Below are positions 44,423 through 56,069 of a stretch of 64,000 nucleotides of DNA, piece after piece; positions within the stretch are counted from its first letter, which is position 1, and each line of letters opens with the position of its first letter. This DNA is from Dermacentor variabilis (taxonomy: Eukaryota; Arthropoda; Arachnida; Ixodida; Ixodidae). The position numbers and the translations under genes are program-made. The notes beneath the pieces were generated by a model. That model had not been told where the DNA came from, searched no databases, and saw only the letters and a list, made by a program, of their open reading frames with translations. The stretch is from positions 71,425,315 to 71,489,314 of the forward strand of contig NC_134573.1 of the NCBI RefSeq assembly GCF_050947875.1. The letters are read 5' to 3'.

Positions 44423-44842
44423 GTGTTCCGAGCAGAGTTGTCGGTGTAGTTAAACTCGGCGGTGGGCGAAATATTGCGGGAATATGTAAACAAGGATAGG
44501 GAAGAACTCGACCATAAATTAAATGGAATAGTGTGCAATGCGTAGTAGTCATGTTTTCTGTTAAGAGGATAGAACAAAAGAAAGTCCCACTCTTTTTCTC
44601 ACTTCGTTCTCTATATAGCTGAACGTTTTTCGTTCGACGCATGCTCTGGACCAATTTGGAGGGAATACGAAAAGAAAGCTTCGCTGTACCAGAAATGAGG
44701 TAGAACTTTATCACGAAATTTCAGTGGGTTTCTAGATGCAGTGGCATCTCGGGCAACACAGTCGCTGGCAATTTAGTCCAAGCGGCGCACACTGGAATTT
44801 AGGCACGTCTATAATGTACACTTTCACGAAGTGATGCACGCG

Positions 44843-44907
44843 ACAGTTTACACGTTTACACGTTTACACGTTTACACATTTACACGTTTACACGTTTACA
44901 GTTTACA
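44843..44907. repeat. Short tandem repeat, GTTTACAC units
   Basis: Seven or more units of CGTTTACA type with small variants, ending immediately before inverted repeat arm B. Confidence 0.85.
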
Positions 44908-44908
44908 C

Positions 44909-45171
44909 ATATGTGAAGGAGACGTGAGGTGACGACATAGGTACACTACTCATAACCACTTCGTTTCTCACGAATATTAGCTAGAATGCCAGTTTCGAGA
45001 ATTTGCTCTGTATAAGCGCAAACCGTCTTCGTAGGGCCTCCTAATCCTACGCTCGTAATTTTGTGATCAACCCGCCGTGGTTGCTCAGTGGCTGTGGTGT
45101 TGGGCTGTTGAGCACGAGGCCGCGGGATCGAATCCCGGCCACGGCGGCCGCATTTCGATGGGGGAGAAATG
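44909..45171. repeat. Inverted repeat arm B, 263 bp
   Basis: Reverse complement of 41841-42103 with no mismatch found. The outer boundary lies inside the SINE body, where identity drops abruptly. The inner boundary is at CATAT, next to the GTTTACAC repeat. Confidence 0.85.
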
Positions 45172-45300
45172 CGAAAACTCCCGTGTACTTAGATTTAGGT
45201 GCATGGTAAGGAACCCCAGGTAGTCCAAATTTCCGTAGTCCTCCACTACGGCGTGCCTCATAATCAGAAAGTGGTTTTGGCACGTAAAATTCCATAATTT
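45069..45300 (+). mobile_element. tRNA-derived SINE (arm B copy)
   Basis: A box TGGTTGCTCAGTGG and B box GGATCGAATCCC in the head, then the body with GTACTTAGATTTAGGTGCA, TCCTCCACTACGGCGTGCC and an end in CATAATTTAATTTTT. Same SINE family as 41711-41940, facing the other way. The head is identical; the tail half differs at several sites. Confidence 0.8.
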
Positions 45301-48300
45301 AATTTTTACAGAAAGCCGCAGCAACTCACCTTATAACGTAATAGTAAGCAGGTTACTCGAGGTTGGCCTTTAATCCACTTATGGAATTTATTAAGTGCCT
45401 GCTTTTAATTACTTCGAACAACTTTTTTAAATCCCATAAAATTTATTCCAATCATGTCACTGCGGCGGAATTATCTGCCCGGGTGGACATAATTTGTAGA
45501 AGAATTCATCGCAATCGATTCACTAATGAACTAATTACGTAACTGAACCTCCAGATTAAAAATTTTACGGCACATATGTCCATTTTGTAAAGTTGAAGAG
45601 AATCGCTGTACTATAGGTCCAGTTGCGGCTGTTTTTGCACATGCGAATAGCCGCGCGTGCCAAAATCACTGGCGTCAAAAAAATTCGTTCAATTTGCCTG
45701 ATTACGCACGCAGCACTGCGAAGCGTTACTCTCAGTTCAATTCGTGTGTGACGTATGCGTGCTCCAAAATCAAGGTGCCGCCACGGTTCCCTCTTCCCTA
45801 CGAGCTTATTGCGATTGGCGCGTTGTCCAGCTGCCGATCGGACGGATACAGTCACTTCAGCTGTTTCAGCTCAATTGAGGACAAAGCCATTCGTTGCAAA
45901 ACGCACAAAAAACTTTCATTGCAACTATTGCGGAGTGAAATACGTAATATGAACACTGAACGAAACGTTCACGATAGGAAGTAATGTAAACAGAACTACG
46001 GAAGTACCAATGTCACTTCAGTCAGGGGCAAACTGTGAACCTACGGAATAGTTCGACGGGGAGGGGCGGAGACGAGGCGGCGGAACAAGGGGCGTTAGCC
46101 TGAACACATTGTCGATGTAGTTCACCGATGAGCCAGTGACCGGAGCGTAGCAGCTCCGGCTTGGAGAGAGGACGGGGGAGGCTCGGCGGCACGCGCAGGT
46201 GGTAGTGGCGTTCTGACCAGGCAACGGGGGGAAAACTCGGGCCCGTAGCCCGACTGCTCGCACTCTGCCTGCGGGCGCAGAAGTTCGCCGGTCTCGGGCA
46301 GCAGCCCGTGCTCGAGAAAAGCAGCGACGCCTGGGGACGAGTTGGCACGATACCCCGCTCCGGAACCCGACGGCCTGTCTTCAGCTCCCGGTCCGGCGGC
46401 CGATCTTCACCCTTGCGTCGCTTCCTCGAACTGTGCTCCTCTTCTGCCAGCGCGCGTCGCTTTTCTTAAGCTCTGGCCGATTTGTCTTAGCCTGATTGGC
46501 CTATGGGAACTCCGTGGACTCTCCCGATCGGGTTACGTTGCTTTTGTTCTATCTCAAAATTGCGCCGCACGTTCCCGTGTTTGACGCTCCTCGATGTCGT
46601 CGTCTTCAGTTCAGCACGGGATTCGCCTCCGCACGTGAACTCTTTGTCGTTCTCTTCTTTTCTCCTCCTACCACGGCGCTGTATTCGCGCACTTAACACA
46701 TCACAATGCGTACCCTTCATGTATAATGTCTCTTTGATGGGACCCCTTGAGGTAATATATAAATCCTGATAACGTTTTTGTTACCATGCGAGTGTCCCGA
46801 TTGACAGCCCCTAGACAAGGAGTGATTTGCACAGCTATGTGCGTCATTAACAAATTTGCGCTAATTAACCTTCCTTATTACTGATCTTGGCTGTCTGAAC
46901 CCAATAAGCAGTTTTGGAACCCTTCCTCGAAACTTCTAGCTGAACGAAGACATTTTTTGTTAAATGAAGGTTACGTATCATTTAAGAATTACGTATCATT
47001 TAAGAAGACTTGCACCCACGCGCATTTATTTGAGGATTGTCCCTAGCGCTGAGCCCGTCTCAGCGTGGGCCATACTCTTGCGCGATTGAGATAACTTGGT
47101 CTTAGCGGGAGCGTAACTTAGAAGACGACCTGGCCGAGCAGGTCATGCTAGAAACGGGCTCTTCTTGAAACGGCCCAAAAGGCGCGGTGACTCACGCATG
47201 GGGACCACACTCCAAACCCGCCGTTGTCAAAAGGTCAGAAAAAAAGAAAAAGAGCAGAAGAAAGTTGGGAGCGAGGTGGCATCACGAGTTGTGAGCAGTG
47301 AAACCTGTTTGTCGAAACCCTCACTAACATGCTGTTGACGTCTGGCCCGGAAGCTCGAGCAACCTATTCAAGGTGCCAAGGCACCGCCGTTCGACTGTTT
47401 CTACCCCACGCTTTCCAACCAATGACAGTGAACCACCCTTTCTTTCGCTGCTGAAGGTACCCGTGTGGGCGGTCCCATTCACCGCGCAGGAGGCAGGCGG
47501 CCGGGGAAACTGCATAAAGGGTCCCCATGCGCAGTCGCGATCGGGAGTCCTCGAATGATTTACGGACCGGACGGTATACATTCCGCCAATTTTCCCTAGC
47601 TTCCCTTTAGGTTTTATTTTGAGTGCACCGATGGTGCATCTAAGCGTTCCTAAGATTGTGTGGTACCAGCTGGTGCGAGTAGAGCACAATATTTGGAACA
47701 CATTTCTCGGTTCTCTGGGGAGGGAAATTTTCTCGTACCGTCACTAAGGACAACTTCGCCGCAAAGCGGTTGCCTTTCGGACATTTGTTTTGCCTAAGTC
47801 ATCACCGTGGCCGCGAGGCTCCAGTCGTTCTGCGAGGTGAAGGACCGTCGATCTCGATTACCATGCGGTAAGATCATTTTCCCGTGTTTCCTTCATAGTA
47901 GTTTATATTAGTGAAAACTGTGCTTTATTATTCTTGCCGTCTCGTGGTCTGATGTGACCCGTGCCAAGTAATTATTTCGGGCCGGACACCTGCTGCAATT
48001 TTCTACCACTTCGCGTTGATTGCATGCTAGATACGCAGGTTGTTTGGTGTAGAGAGCCTGTCCTTAATGCTTCAAGGGATATTTGCATATCCGATACAAT
48101 TTAAACGCAGCTGATTTTTCGGTCGCACTGTGGTTCTGATGAAACAAACAGGCTGTTGTTCCGTGTAACTCACAGACATGACCGGGACCACGGTAGTGAC
48201 GGCATACTTTGCCAGCGTAATCAAAAATAGAATGTCGGAGAACAGCCTTCTTGAATTACCGGACCACTGATGTGCACGTTTGCGATCAGAAGTATACTAG

Positions 48301-48340
48301 TATATACCGTGGGCTGGCACAACTTAAAACCAGTGAGCGC
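45301..48340. other. Unrecognised region with a GC-rich patch
   Basis: No gene supported. 46040-46460 is GC-rich with overlapping frames on both strands (for example 46022-46348 minus) but no motifs. CATAAAGGG near 47513 is TATA-like. The patch could be an LTR or a promoter island; I cannot decide. Confidence 0.35.
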
Positions 48341-48349
48341 CAGAACTTA

Positions 48350-49584
48350 CTATAGCTCTGTGGGAACTACAAGTGCCTCACATTTTCTTCAATCTAGTAT
48401 TCCCCGGGATTGGGAAACAGCGCGAATCGTGCCAGTATTCAATACAGGGGATAAATAATTGTTATGAAATTATTGTCGCATATCTCTTACTTCTTGCTGC
48501 AAAATTCTTGAGCATGTCATAGCCAATTATATCGCTGACTTTCTAAACAATATGAATGCATTAATCCCGTTACAACATGGTGTCAGAAAACGTTTTTCCA
48601 CTTTTACTTTATTGGTCTCAGTCGTGCATACTTTCGCATCTATTCTTGATAAATCCGGGCAAATTGATGTTACGTTCTTTCTTCACTTCAAGAATGCTTT
48701 CGATTTAGTTACTCACGCTGAACGTATTTTCAAACTTAAAAATACCGGCCTTCCTAATTTTATTGTAAAGTGGGTTTCGGCGTACTCATCTAATCGTACA
48801 CATCTCGTAAATATATACGGCTACTGTTCTTCCAAACTTCCGTTTGCATCAGGTGTTCCTCAGGGAAGTGTTTTAGGAGCCTTGCTTTCCTGTAGAAACC
48901 TGTCGAATTAAGGCTATTCGCTGACTGATTATGGCATGTTTAAGGAAACTTCTATAGCGTAGATGATCAGCTGCTTCTAAATAATTGCCTTAGTAACGTT
49001 TACCAATCGTGCAACCGATGGGATGCGAAACTAAGCTCTTACAAAATGGTGTACTTGAATGTAACCGAAAAAAAAAAAACGATTTCGCTTTTCCATATAC
49101 GCTTTCATCTCACCTACTGAAAGAACTCGGCGGAAATGTATACCCTGGCGTAACAATAACGAATAATCTCAGTTGGATTAAATACGTATCTTACATATGG
49201 GCATCTGCCTTCCGCAGGTTATGCCTCCTGAGATATGAATTCCGGCAAGGTCCTCCATCCGCCAAGTTGTTGGCCTATAATTCAATCATTAGCACTACCC
49301 TCGAATACGCGTGCACTATTTGGGACCCACACACTATAAAAAAAAACATTGATGCTCTAGAAATGATTCCACGTAAATACATTCGCTTTATCGTTTCTAA
49401 ATACTTCATGCCGGACTACCCAACTTTTCTGATGCTACAAAATAAAATTAAGAAACTTAAGCAACATCGCGAAATTCTGAGATTGAGCTTACTTTTTCCA
49501 CTTGAAAAGCAAACATCTCACATTATACCCTGCTCCGTGCATCCAGTCTGTGACGTGACGACTCACTCGAAATCGTCATGCTGA
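48350..49584 (+). pseudogene. CR1/L2-like LINE RT remnant
   Basis: Frames give IPRDWETARIVPVFNTGDK, ISLTSCCKILEHVIANYI, LIPLQHGVRKRFSTFTLL, FFLHFKNAFDLV (His where the first catalytic Asp belongs), LPFASGVPQGSVLGA, then after a deletion VTITNNLSWIKYV and LEYACTIWDPHTIKKNID. The YADD block is lost. Stops and shifts occur at 48458, near 48500 and at 48911. It is the RT and C-terminus of a LINE related to, but distinct from, the copy at 8095-10383. Confidence 0.75.
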
Positions 49585-49722
49585 ATCTATGACACCGTTT
49601 TAAACGCGTAGTAGCCCATTTTGCACAAACGATTACGACTGGAACACTTTGCCACTATGTATGATTCAGAACGGTGACTCATTCGACGCATTAACGTCAT
49701 AATGGATATGTGCCTTCTACAG

Positions 49723-49779
49723 GATTCCCCCATGTTACCGCATGATTCCCCCATGTTACCGCATGATTCCCCCATGTTA
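49723..49779. repeat. 21-bp tandem repeat, 2.7 copies
   Basis: GATTCCCCCATGTTACCG followed by CAT repeats at 49723, 49744 and 49765. It runs straight into the hairpin at 49780. Confidence 0.9.
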
Positions 49780-49816
49780 CCTGAAGCAAAGCCCACTACG
49801 TGGGCTTTGCTTCAGG
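49780..49816. repeat. Perfect 17-bp hairpin
   Basis: CCTGAAGCAAAGCCCAC and its exact complement GTGGGCTTTGCTTCAGG are separated by TAC. The hairpin directly follows the 21-bp tandem repeat. It may be a MITE relic or a replication by-product. Confidence 0.85.
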
Positions 49817-50056
49817 CAAATGTAGTTCTTTTGAATTGTTACATATAGTCTACGCGATTTGAAAAAAAGTGCTAATAATGCTATTTGTATAATTTAGAGC
49901 GTATTATATATGAATTTTGGCCATTTAGATGTCCCGTTACACGCAGTTTGCATAAGTGTACATGATACCGGTGCTTTTATTCATTTCATGTTTCAATTAT
50001 TCTGTTGATTTTATATTTTCGTTAATGTTCTGTTTTGGAGCAACGTTCATGAAAGA

Positions 50057-50812
50057 TAGATAGAACAACTTTATTGAAGAATAAAACGCTCAATGGGTGG
50101 AGCCCCTAGACAAGGGCCCCACTGGCTTCCGCACGCCGTTTCGCTTGTCGGATGATGGCTCTTTTGACCTCTTCCTGTGAGCTGGACAGCGCCGCCTCCC
50201 ATTGTGTATGATCCGTAATTTCTGTGTTTGTCTTTTGTGTATATTCCGTGCATGCCCATGAGATGTGGTCTAAGGTTGACGTGGCTCCGCACCATGGGCA
50301 TGTGTCCGCATATCTTTCAGTATGAATTTTATGGAGAATGTGCAGGTTGTTATATGTCTACGTTTGCAGGTTTCTCCATGTAAACTGTTCTTCCTTACTG
50401 AGGTTCTTATCTGGGGGTGGTAGTTTCATTCTATTTCCTCTGTGGTAGTTTAATATTGCAGAGTAGTTCTGGTCATTCGGGATCAGGTCTTCAGAGGCGT
50501 CCTGTGAGCACCCGTGGTGTGTAGCATGCGCACGAGCTACTCCGTCAGCCTCTTCGTTTTCCCTGATTCTTTCATGACTGGGTACCCATATAAGGCGAAA
50601 TCTGGCTCGGGGTTTTATATCTCGTATAATCCTATAGGCTGCGGTGCATATTCGTCCCCTGAGGTAGCTTCTGCGTGCCGCTTGAGAGTCTGATAGGATG
50701 GTTATTTGTTGTTGGTTTGGTTCCGTCGCTTTGATAGCAAGGGCTATTGCGATTTCTTCTGCTTCCACGGTAGTCGCGTTGTGAGGGGAGGCGCTAATGA
50801 TTTGCATCCACC
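50057..50812 (-). mobile_element. LINE 3' fragment: RNase H and zinc finger
   Basis: The minus-strand frame 50807-50358 carries an RNase H end: VEAEEIAIALAI (Glu), ITILSDSQAARRSYL (Asp), RLIWVPSHERIRENEEAD (His and Asp). A stop after NLQT separates it from a finger, CPWCGATSTLDHISWAC. The 3' end reads AATAAAG...TTGTTCTATCTATC. This is a 5'-truncated member of an RNase H-bearing LINE family with one in-frame stop. The 5' break coincides with the SINE-tail hairpin beginning at 50819. Confidence 0.7.
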
Positions 50813-50818
50813 CGTATG

Positions 50819-51213
50819 TAGCACGAAGCTACAAAGGAAACCCACATGGGTTTCTCGGAAACAAACTTTCGTAGTTGAAGAAAAATTCGTAGTTGAGAAA
50901 CCCTTGTTGGTTACCTTTGTAGCTTCGTGCTACTTAGCGGTGGATGTCACTAATTCTTTTCATGAACCTTCCTGCGCTTTCCGGAATTCCGCAGGACTGA
51001 TTCGCTATGTTCAGTGTCCTTGAGCTTCAAGTTGTCGATTAATCCGCCATCGCACTGCCATCTACTAGCCTCCTGGTTAGCTCAGATGTCAGAGCGACCA
51101 CCCCGGAAAGATGTTGGTCCCGTGTTCAAATCGCGGACCAGGACGAATTTTTCTACGAAGATTCGTTTCTGAGAAACCCGTGTGGTTTTCCTTTGTAGCT
51201 TCGTGCTACACAA
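50819..51213 (+). mobile_element. SINE family B cluster with inverted tails
   Basis: A tRNA-like head at 51072-51148 (TGGTTAGCTCAGATG, GTGTTCAAATCG) is followed by GAATTTTTCTACGAAG and a tail TTTCCTTTGTAGCTTCGTGCTAC (to 51211). The same tail occurs inverted at 50819-50889 and again forward at 50890-50938, where the two make a hairpin. So one full copy and a head-less inverted tail pair lie side by side. Confidence 0.6.
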
Positions 51214-52279
51214 GAACGGATATAAATTTTTCATTTCATGAATATTCTTTTTTAAGCTTGCACTTTAACACAAAACAAAATCTAATGCATGAATTAGTGT
51301 ATTTTTTTTGTTGCCATATGGGTATAGTAGTTAATGCTGCGTGTCTTCACAAGCGACCGTGGTAGAAAGAAAATAGTCAAATTTGGTTAATTGTACACTG
51401 ATAATTGTCTGAACTGATAATTGGCTTGAACCAAGTTCATTTATATGGGAAAATTTCTCGGGAAAAGACCCAAAATCCGCATGAGGCTTGACAAAGAGTT
51501 GTTTGAATGGACCCTACAGAAAATACAGATTGCGCTTTCTGCAGATTATACGCGAAACTCTACAAATCGACTGGGGCTGCTTCACTCACACTATTCGCGT
51601 ATTAAGGCGTTCCAAGAAATGAATGTGTGACAGCCAACGAATTACAAGGTTATATGCACACTGTTCAACTAAAGCAAAGCTTGCACAGATGCGCCAGTCA
51701 ATTGGAATCGCTAATTTGCCGGACGTCAAGCGGCATCGCGCGCTAGAAGCAACAATTTTCTCCGCACAGACCGGTCGGTCTGCCCCTGGTTTCAGGATGA
51801 AACCTGAACGTCGAGACACATTTTATAGGACATCCCGATGTAGTTCTCAGCCAAAGATAATATTTTAGCTTGAAACAACTAGCTTTTCATATCTAATTAG
51901 CCTAACATATACAATGGCCGATCAAAGTGATTAAGCTCCAGCTTGTTCAGATATCTTTGAGAGATGAAGAGCAGGTGCACTAGGTTGTTGTGGGTGGAGA
52001 TTCTTTGTAATTCTTTGGTTGTCACCGACTACAGGTGCTCGAAGCTTTTTTTCTTATGTAAACTTCAATTGTAATGTAACTAGTGATCGTTTACTCTTGC
52101 AGTTGCACATTTAAGCTTCGCAACCTATGTTCAGCCGGATGGGCTCCGTTGCTCGCAATGCCGGATATGAAGTCAAGAACTGAAACAAACCGCGTATTTA
52201 CAGCGCTGTATAATATCACCTATAATATACTTAGGGCAGGTAGCGACCGCGGACCCGGATCATGAGACTGAAATAATCA
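51214..52279. other. Unrecognised spacer
   Basis: AT-rich; no motif-bearing frame found. Frames of 60-81 residues here are unsupported. Confidence 0.4.
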
Positions 52280-52828
52280 GGAGAATAATAATGGGCTGGT
52301 GAGCGTTTGGCAGGCATTGTTAGATCATGAACAGCAGGTTGTCATTATACACCTCAAGAGAAAAGTGCATAACAGCTGTATCTCATCAGTACTCATTTAC
52401 GGGGCAGAAACCTGGAGGCTTACGAAAAGGGTTCTACTTAAATTGAGGACGACGCAACGAGCTATGGAAAGAAGAATGACGGTTGTAACGTTAAGGGATA
52501 AGAAAAGAGCAGATTGGGTGAGGGAACAAACGCGAGTTAATGACATCTTAGTTGAAATCAAGAAAAAGAAATGGGGGGGGGCATGGACAGGACATGTAAT
52601 GAGGAGGGAAGATAACCGATGGTTATTAGGGTTGCGGACTGGATTCCAAGGTAAGCGACGCGTAGCAGGGGGCGGCAGAAAGTTCGGTGGGCGGATGAGA
52701 TTAGGAAGTTTGCAGGGACGACATTTCCACAATTAGTACATGACCTGGGTAGTTGGTGAAGTATGGGAGAGGCCTTTGCCCTGCAGTGGGCGTAACCAGG
52801 CTGATGATGATGATCATCATCATAATAT
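52280..52828 (+). pseudogene. RTE-type LINE C-terminus and ATG tail
   Basis: The frame 52299-52736 includes KVHNSCISSVLIYGAETW, LRTTQRAMERRMTVVTLRD, REQTRVNDILVEIKKKKW and GHVMRREDNRWLLGLRTG, the conserved C-terminal region of RTE-clade RT proteins. The 3' UTR has GGCCTTTGCCCTGCAGTGGG and ends in GATGATGATGATCATC. The copy is 5'-truncated and has lost the RT core. The frame then changes before the usual RRPxxRW end. Confidence 0.8.
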
Positions 52829-52843
52829 CACCGCGTGACCTGC

Positions 52844-53075
52844 CCGCTTCGGTGGCTCAGAGGTTGTCGTGTTGTGTTGCTGAGCATTAGGTCGAGGCTT
52901 CGATTGTCACATTTAGACGTGGGCGGAACGCGAAAACGCCCGTGCACCATGCTTTGGGCGCATGGTATAAAGAACCCAAGGTTGTGTTCTAAATTAATGC
53001 GAAATCCTCCACTACGCCGTTCCCTATAACCCACTGTGCATTTTAGGGACGTTAAACGCCACAATTTAATCTTAG
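52844..53075 (+). mobile_element. tRNA-derived SINE, diverged copy
   Basis: Same body as 45069-45300: CGGTGGCTCAGAGG (A box), GTCGAGGCTTCGATTGTC (decayed B box), CGAAAACGCCCGTGCACC, CCTCCACTACGCCGTTCC and an end in CACAATTTAATC. It follows the RTE tail closely. Confidence 0.7.
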
Positions 53076-53079
53076 TGGC

Positions 53080-55100
53080 GCCACCTACGTGCGTAAGAAA
53101 AAAAAACGAAGTAAAAGTGAAACACAGGCGGTCATGCCACTTTCGATTTTCGAAGCGCTCCCATTGACGCGATTACCATAACACCGCATGAGCGCGGGGG
53201 CCTTGGATTTGTGCGCGTGTTTTGAAGATTCATTTATTTAAGGAAAATAGGTTCCAGATCGAGCAGGTATTTCTTCTGAAAGCTTTCCCACACGTGAAAC
53301 GTTGAGAAATATCCGACGCGTGCAGCAGATGCGCACGTCCGCGAAGTGCGCAGCTCATCGAGAAACGCCGTGAAAGGGGCGCGCTGAAAAACAAGCGCGA
53401 CCGTTGAGCCTGCGTGAAATGCCGAGCCAGCGTTCGGGTGGGCACTCGTTGAGCGCGATCCCGTTTCCCGACAGCCTCTTGATCATTCGCGGAAACGGCG
53501 CGTGCTGTAGTGCAACGTGTCCCAGAGTATGTCATGCGTACCGGAACATTTTATTGGGCCGAATCACTTGAGCCTTTGGGTTGCTCTGCATTGACAACGT
53601 GAGTTTTTCTTTTTTTCTTGTAGAGTTATTGCGCATGCGCTGCCTGCCTTACGTTGAGGTTACACGCAAATGCATACTTTCTTTCGAGCTTGGGTACTCT
53701 TCAGGTCGCTCAATTCATTATAGCCGGGTAGCTTTGATGGCTATAGCTGTTATGTTCTCTCGTAATGAAATAGTTTGTCATCTGCCACATAAAGGTATAC
53801 TTAAACACAATGAGGAGTAATTCGGCCTCTTTTAGCACTATATTCTCGTACCATAGCACTCGCGAGATATAGCTGGAAGAGCGTTATGTTTTAGTTTCCC
53901 GTTTGGCGCACCCCAGCCTCAAAGAAGTGACATCGTATGTGTTTGACATTTATTATATACGTTTAATCTCGCGCTTAAGCTTGGCAATGTCTCATCCACT
54001 ATTTGTTTCTTCTCCATTTCGTTCTATGTCTATCGGCATCTTTTTTCTCCACCGCGTAATTCGTTCTCACGGTGCCTTAGCCTACACAGGTGCGAAATTA
54101 GGAAGCGCAACCTTGTGACTTTTCCACCCGATCCTCCATCTAAATTCATACCTATGCTCATTAACTTCCTGTCTCCTTAATACACAGGAAAAAAAGAAAG
54201 TCGTTTGCTGGGTGTGATGGTTCATCGTACAACGTTGGCGATACTACTGTAAGTTAAATTACATTTAGCTGGAGGATCGGCTGGAGAGGCTGGAAGGGTG
54301 TGCTTCCTGATAATTAATTTGATATCTCTTAGTTATCCAGCTGCGACTGGAGCGAAAAAAATAGCGGTCTAGTAGCGCGCGTCGCTATGCGATTTCAAGA
54401 GGGCTCATTTCACACGATTGCTATTTCAACAATGGAGCTAGTGCAACGCCCAGGCTTGCTTGCTGCCAGGTCTTGCGGCACACGCCGCATAATATTTCAA
54501 ATACGTTGAAAAGGACCCGTCAATCGCTCTGTACGCCCAAGACTTAATTGTAACACACGAGGCCGTAAAGGTGTACCGCGCTAAACCTGTGGCATTTACG
54601 TATATTGCGATTAGCACGTGCGCAACAAACCACAAAATAGAGGCGACATCCGAAGGCTATGTTTTTTCGCCAGAGACACCTCGCAGTATGCACAGCTCGC
54701 TTACGAAGAACCGAAATGCACGCAAAAGTACGTACTGTCAGCAATCGAAGCCGAAGGGAGGAACAAAGTCGCTTGACTAGCAACATCGCGTGTCAACAAA
54801 CGAATGCAAATCACAGAACCGAGTCTGAACTATGAGTATTTTAGCCACCTTATTCGCGTGCCGATATGGTACGTGCCACCTGCGGAAACCACTGCTCCAG
54901 TCAATTAGTTGCAGTTTCCTGGATTTGTTGAACGACAGACACTTCCCATCAGCTTGAATAGCCAAAACGAACCACGAAAAAGTTCTAGGCGCAATTTCGA
55001 TGTACCTTACAAGCGAATGAGTTAGGTCAGTAACTTCGGAGCGGCCTGCTTCGAGCCACGTTAAGCTCGTTGGAAGAATGACGCAGCGGAGTTAGCAGCA
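53080..55100. other. Unrecognised spacer
   Basis: No gene supported on either strand; no long repeats seen. Confidence 0.4.
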
Positions 55101-55179
55101 CCTCGCAAGTGCACATCCCACGAACAGGAGCCATGCTCCGGGGCAGCGGAGACACTTGTACCCGTTGGTTTCCGGCGGG

Positions 55180-55250
55180 TACAAGCGGGTACGCGCCTCC
55201 TCCCGAAGCCAAGGCTGGCACCCTAACCACTACGCCACGATTTCGGTTTT
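55180..55250 (-). tRNA. tRNA-like relic
   Basis: The minus strand reads ATCGTGGCGTAGTGGTTAGGGTGCC, a strong A-box half, then a GGCTTGG-like anticodon region and a GGGTACGCGC segment. The B box is poor. Likely a SINE head or tRNA pseudogene. Confidence 0.35.
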
Positions 55251-55286
55251 ATGTATCTTCTCCCGTCCTATTTCCTTTATTTTTAA

Positions 55287-55945
55287 GGCGAAAGCCTTTG
55301 TAGGCTCATGGTGAAGTTTGTGTCAGCAGACCTGACCAACGGAGTGCCCGCCGAAGCGTTATCAAGCCATATGAAGACAGATTAAAGACAGATTAAACAA
55401 CGAAAAATGATTGATAGTGACAGTTAGTGAATGATAACGTTATAATAGAGATTGGTAGAGAGTAATAATGAGAGTAAATGGTTAATAATGACTTGTGATG
55501 ACTACGAAATCACCAATATGTCTAACGAGAAGAAAGGGGATTAACCGAGGGGCCCGATTTTTATTAATCATATCATGAGAAGGCAAGAAACAAAGACACC
55601 AAGGAAAACACAGGGGAAATTACTTGTACTTACGAACTGAATTAAAGAAATAATGAATCAATGGCAATGAAAGTGGATGAAAAAACAACATGCTGCAAGT
55701 GGGGAACGATCCCATGTCTTCGCATTACGCGTGCGATGTTCTAACCAATTGAGCTACCGCCGGCGCGGTTTCCCGGTGATACGACCAAAATGTCTAACGA
55801 CGGCTTGTAATGACCAGGATTGATTACGAATGACTAAAGATGCTTAGTAGCGAGCAGTAATGACTAAAAGAAAAAAGAGAAAGAGGCGAGGCAAAGAGAA
55901 AGAGGCGAATGATAAGAGGAGGAAGAGTAGGCTTTCGCCGTTCAC
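55287..55945. mobile_element. Possible transposon framed by GGCGAAAGCCT
   Basis: AAGGCGAAAGCCTTTGTAGG at 55288 and GTAGGCTTTCGCC at 55929-55941 are short inverted ends. The SINE at 55537-55772 is nested within. The middle carries repeated TGACTA/AATGACT phrases (55420-55510 and 55800-55870), AT-rich and noncoding. The short inverted ends make this tentative. Confidence 0.35.
55537..55772 (-). mobile_element. tRNA-headed SINE, family C
   Basis: On the minus strand: GGCGGTAGCTCAATTGGTTAG (strong A box), a TCGCA/TGCGA anticodon stem, GGGATCGTTCCCC (B box), then TTGTTTTTTCATCCACTTTC, and an end in AATAAAAATCGGGCCCCTCGG. The head could fold as a tRNA, but the attached body and its recurrence at 32200 and 59140 mark a SINE. 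Confidence 0.65.
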
Positions 55946-56069
55946 CTCTTACGAGAGATCTTAAGAGACCCTGTAATTTTTTTATGTTGGCGTCCAAAAA
56001 TGGCACCTATTGCCGCTATCGGTGCGACCAATTGGTTGGTCGCACTCGTAGAGGGTGACCAACCAAGAC

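Larger units (their letters stand above)
42231..44720 (-). mobile_element. Decayed, internally deleted gypsy (copy 2)
   Basis: Minus-strand order: protease (44422-43525), RT (about 43260-42575), then directly an integrase C-terminus (about 42570-42370). RNase H and the integrase core are missing. The left limit at TGTTACGGGGACG (42231) reads as an LTR end in CGTAACA on the minus strand, like copy 1. A TATA-like GGTATATAAAG lies at 42249-42259 on the plus strand. A 5' LTR was not located. Related to copy 1 by protease and RT wording, but not closely. Confidence 0.7.

Noticed and set aside
46040..46460. rRNA or CpG-island promoter in the GC-rich patch
   Set aside because: No rRNA motif recognised and no gene follows; left as unrecognised.
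55698..55772. Functional tRNA gene
   Set aside because: The A and B boxes are good, but the segment is joined to a SINE body and its relatives lie at 32200 and 59140.
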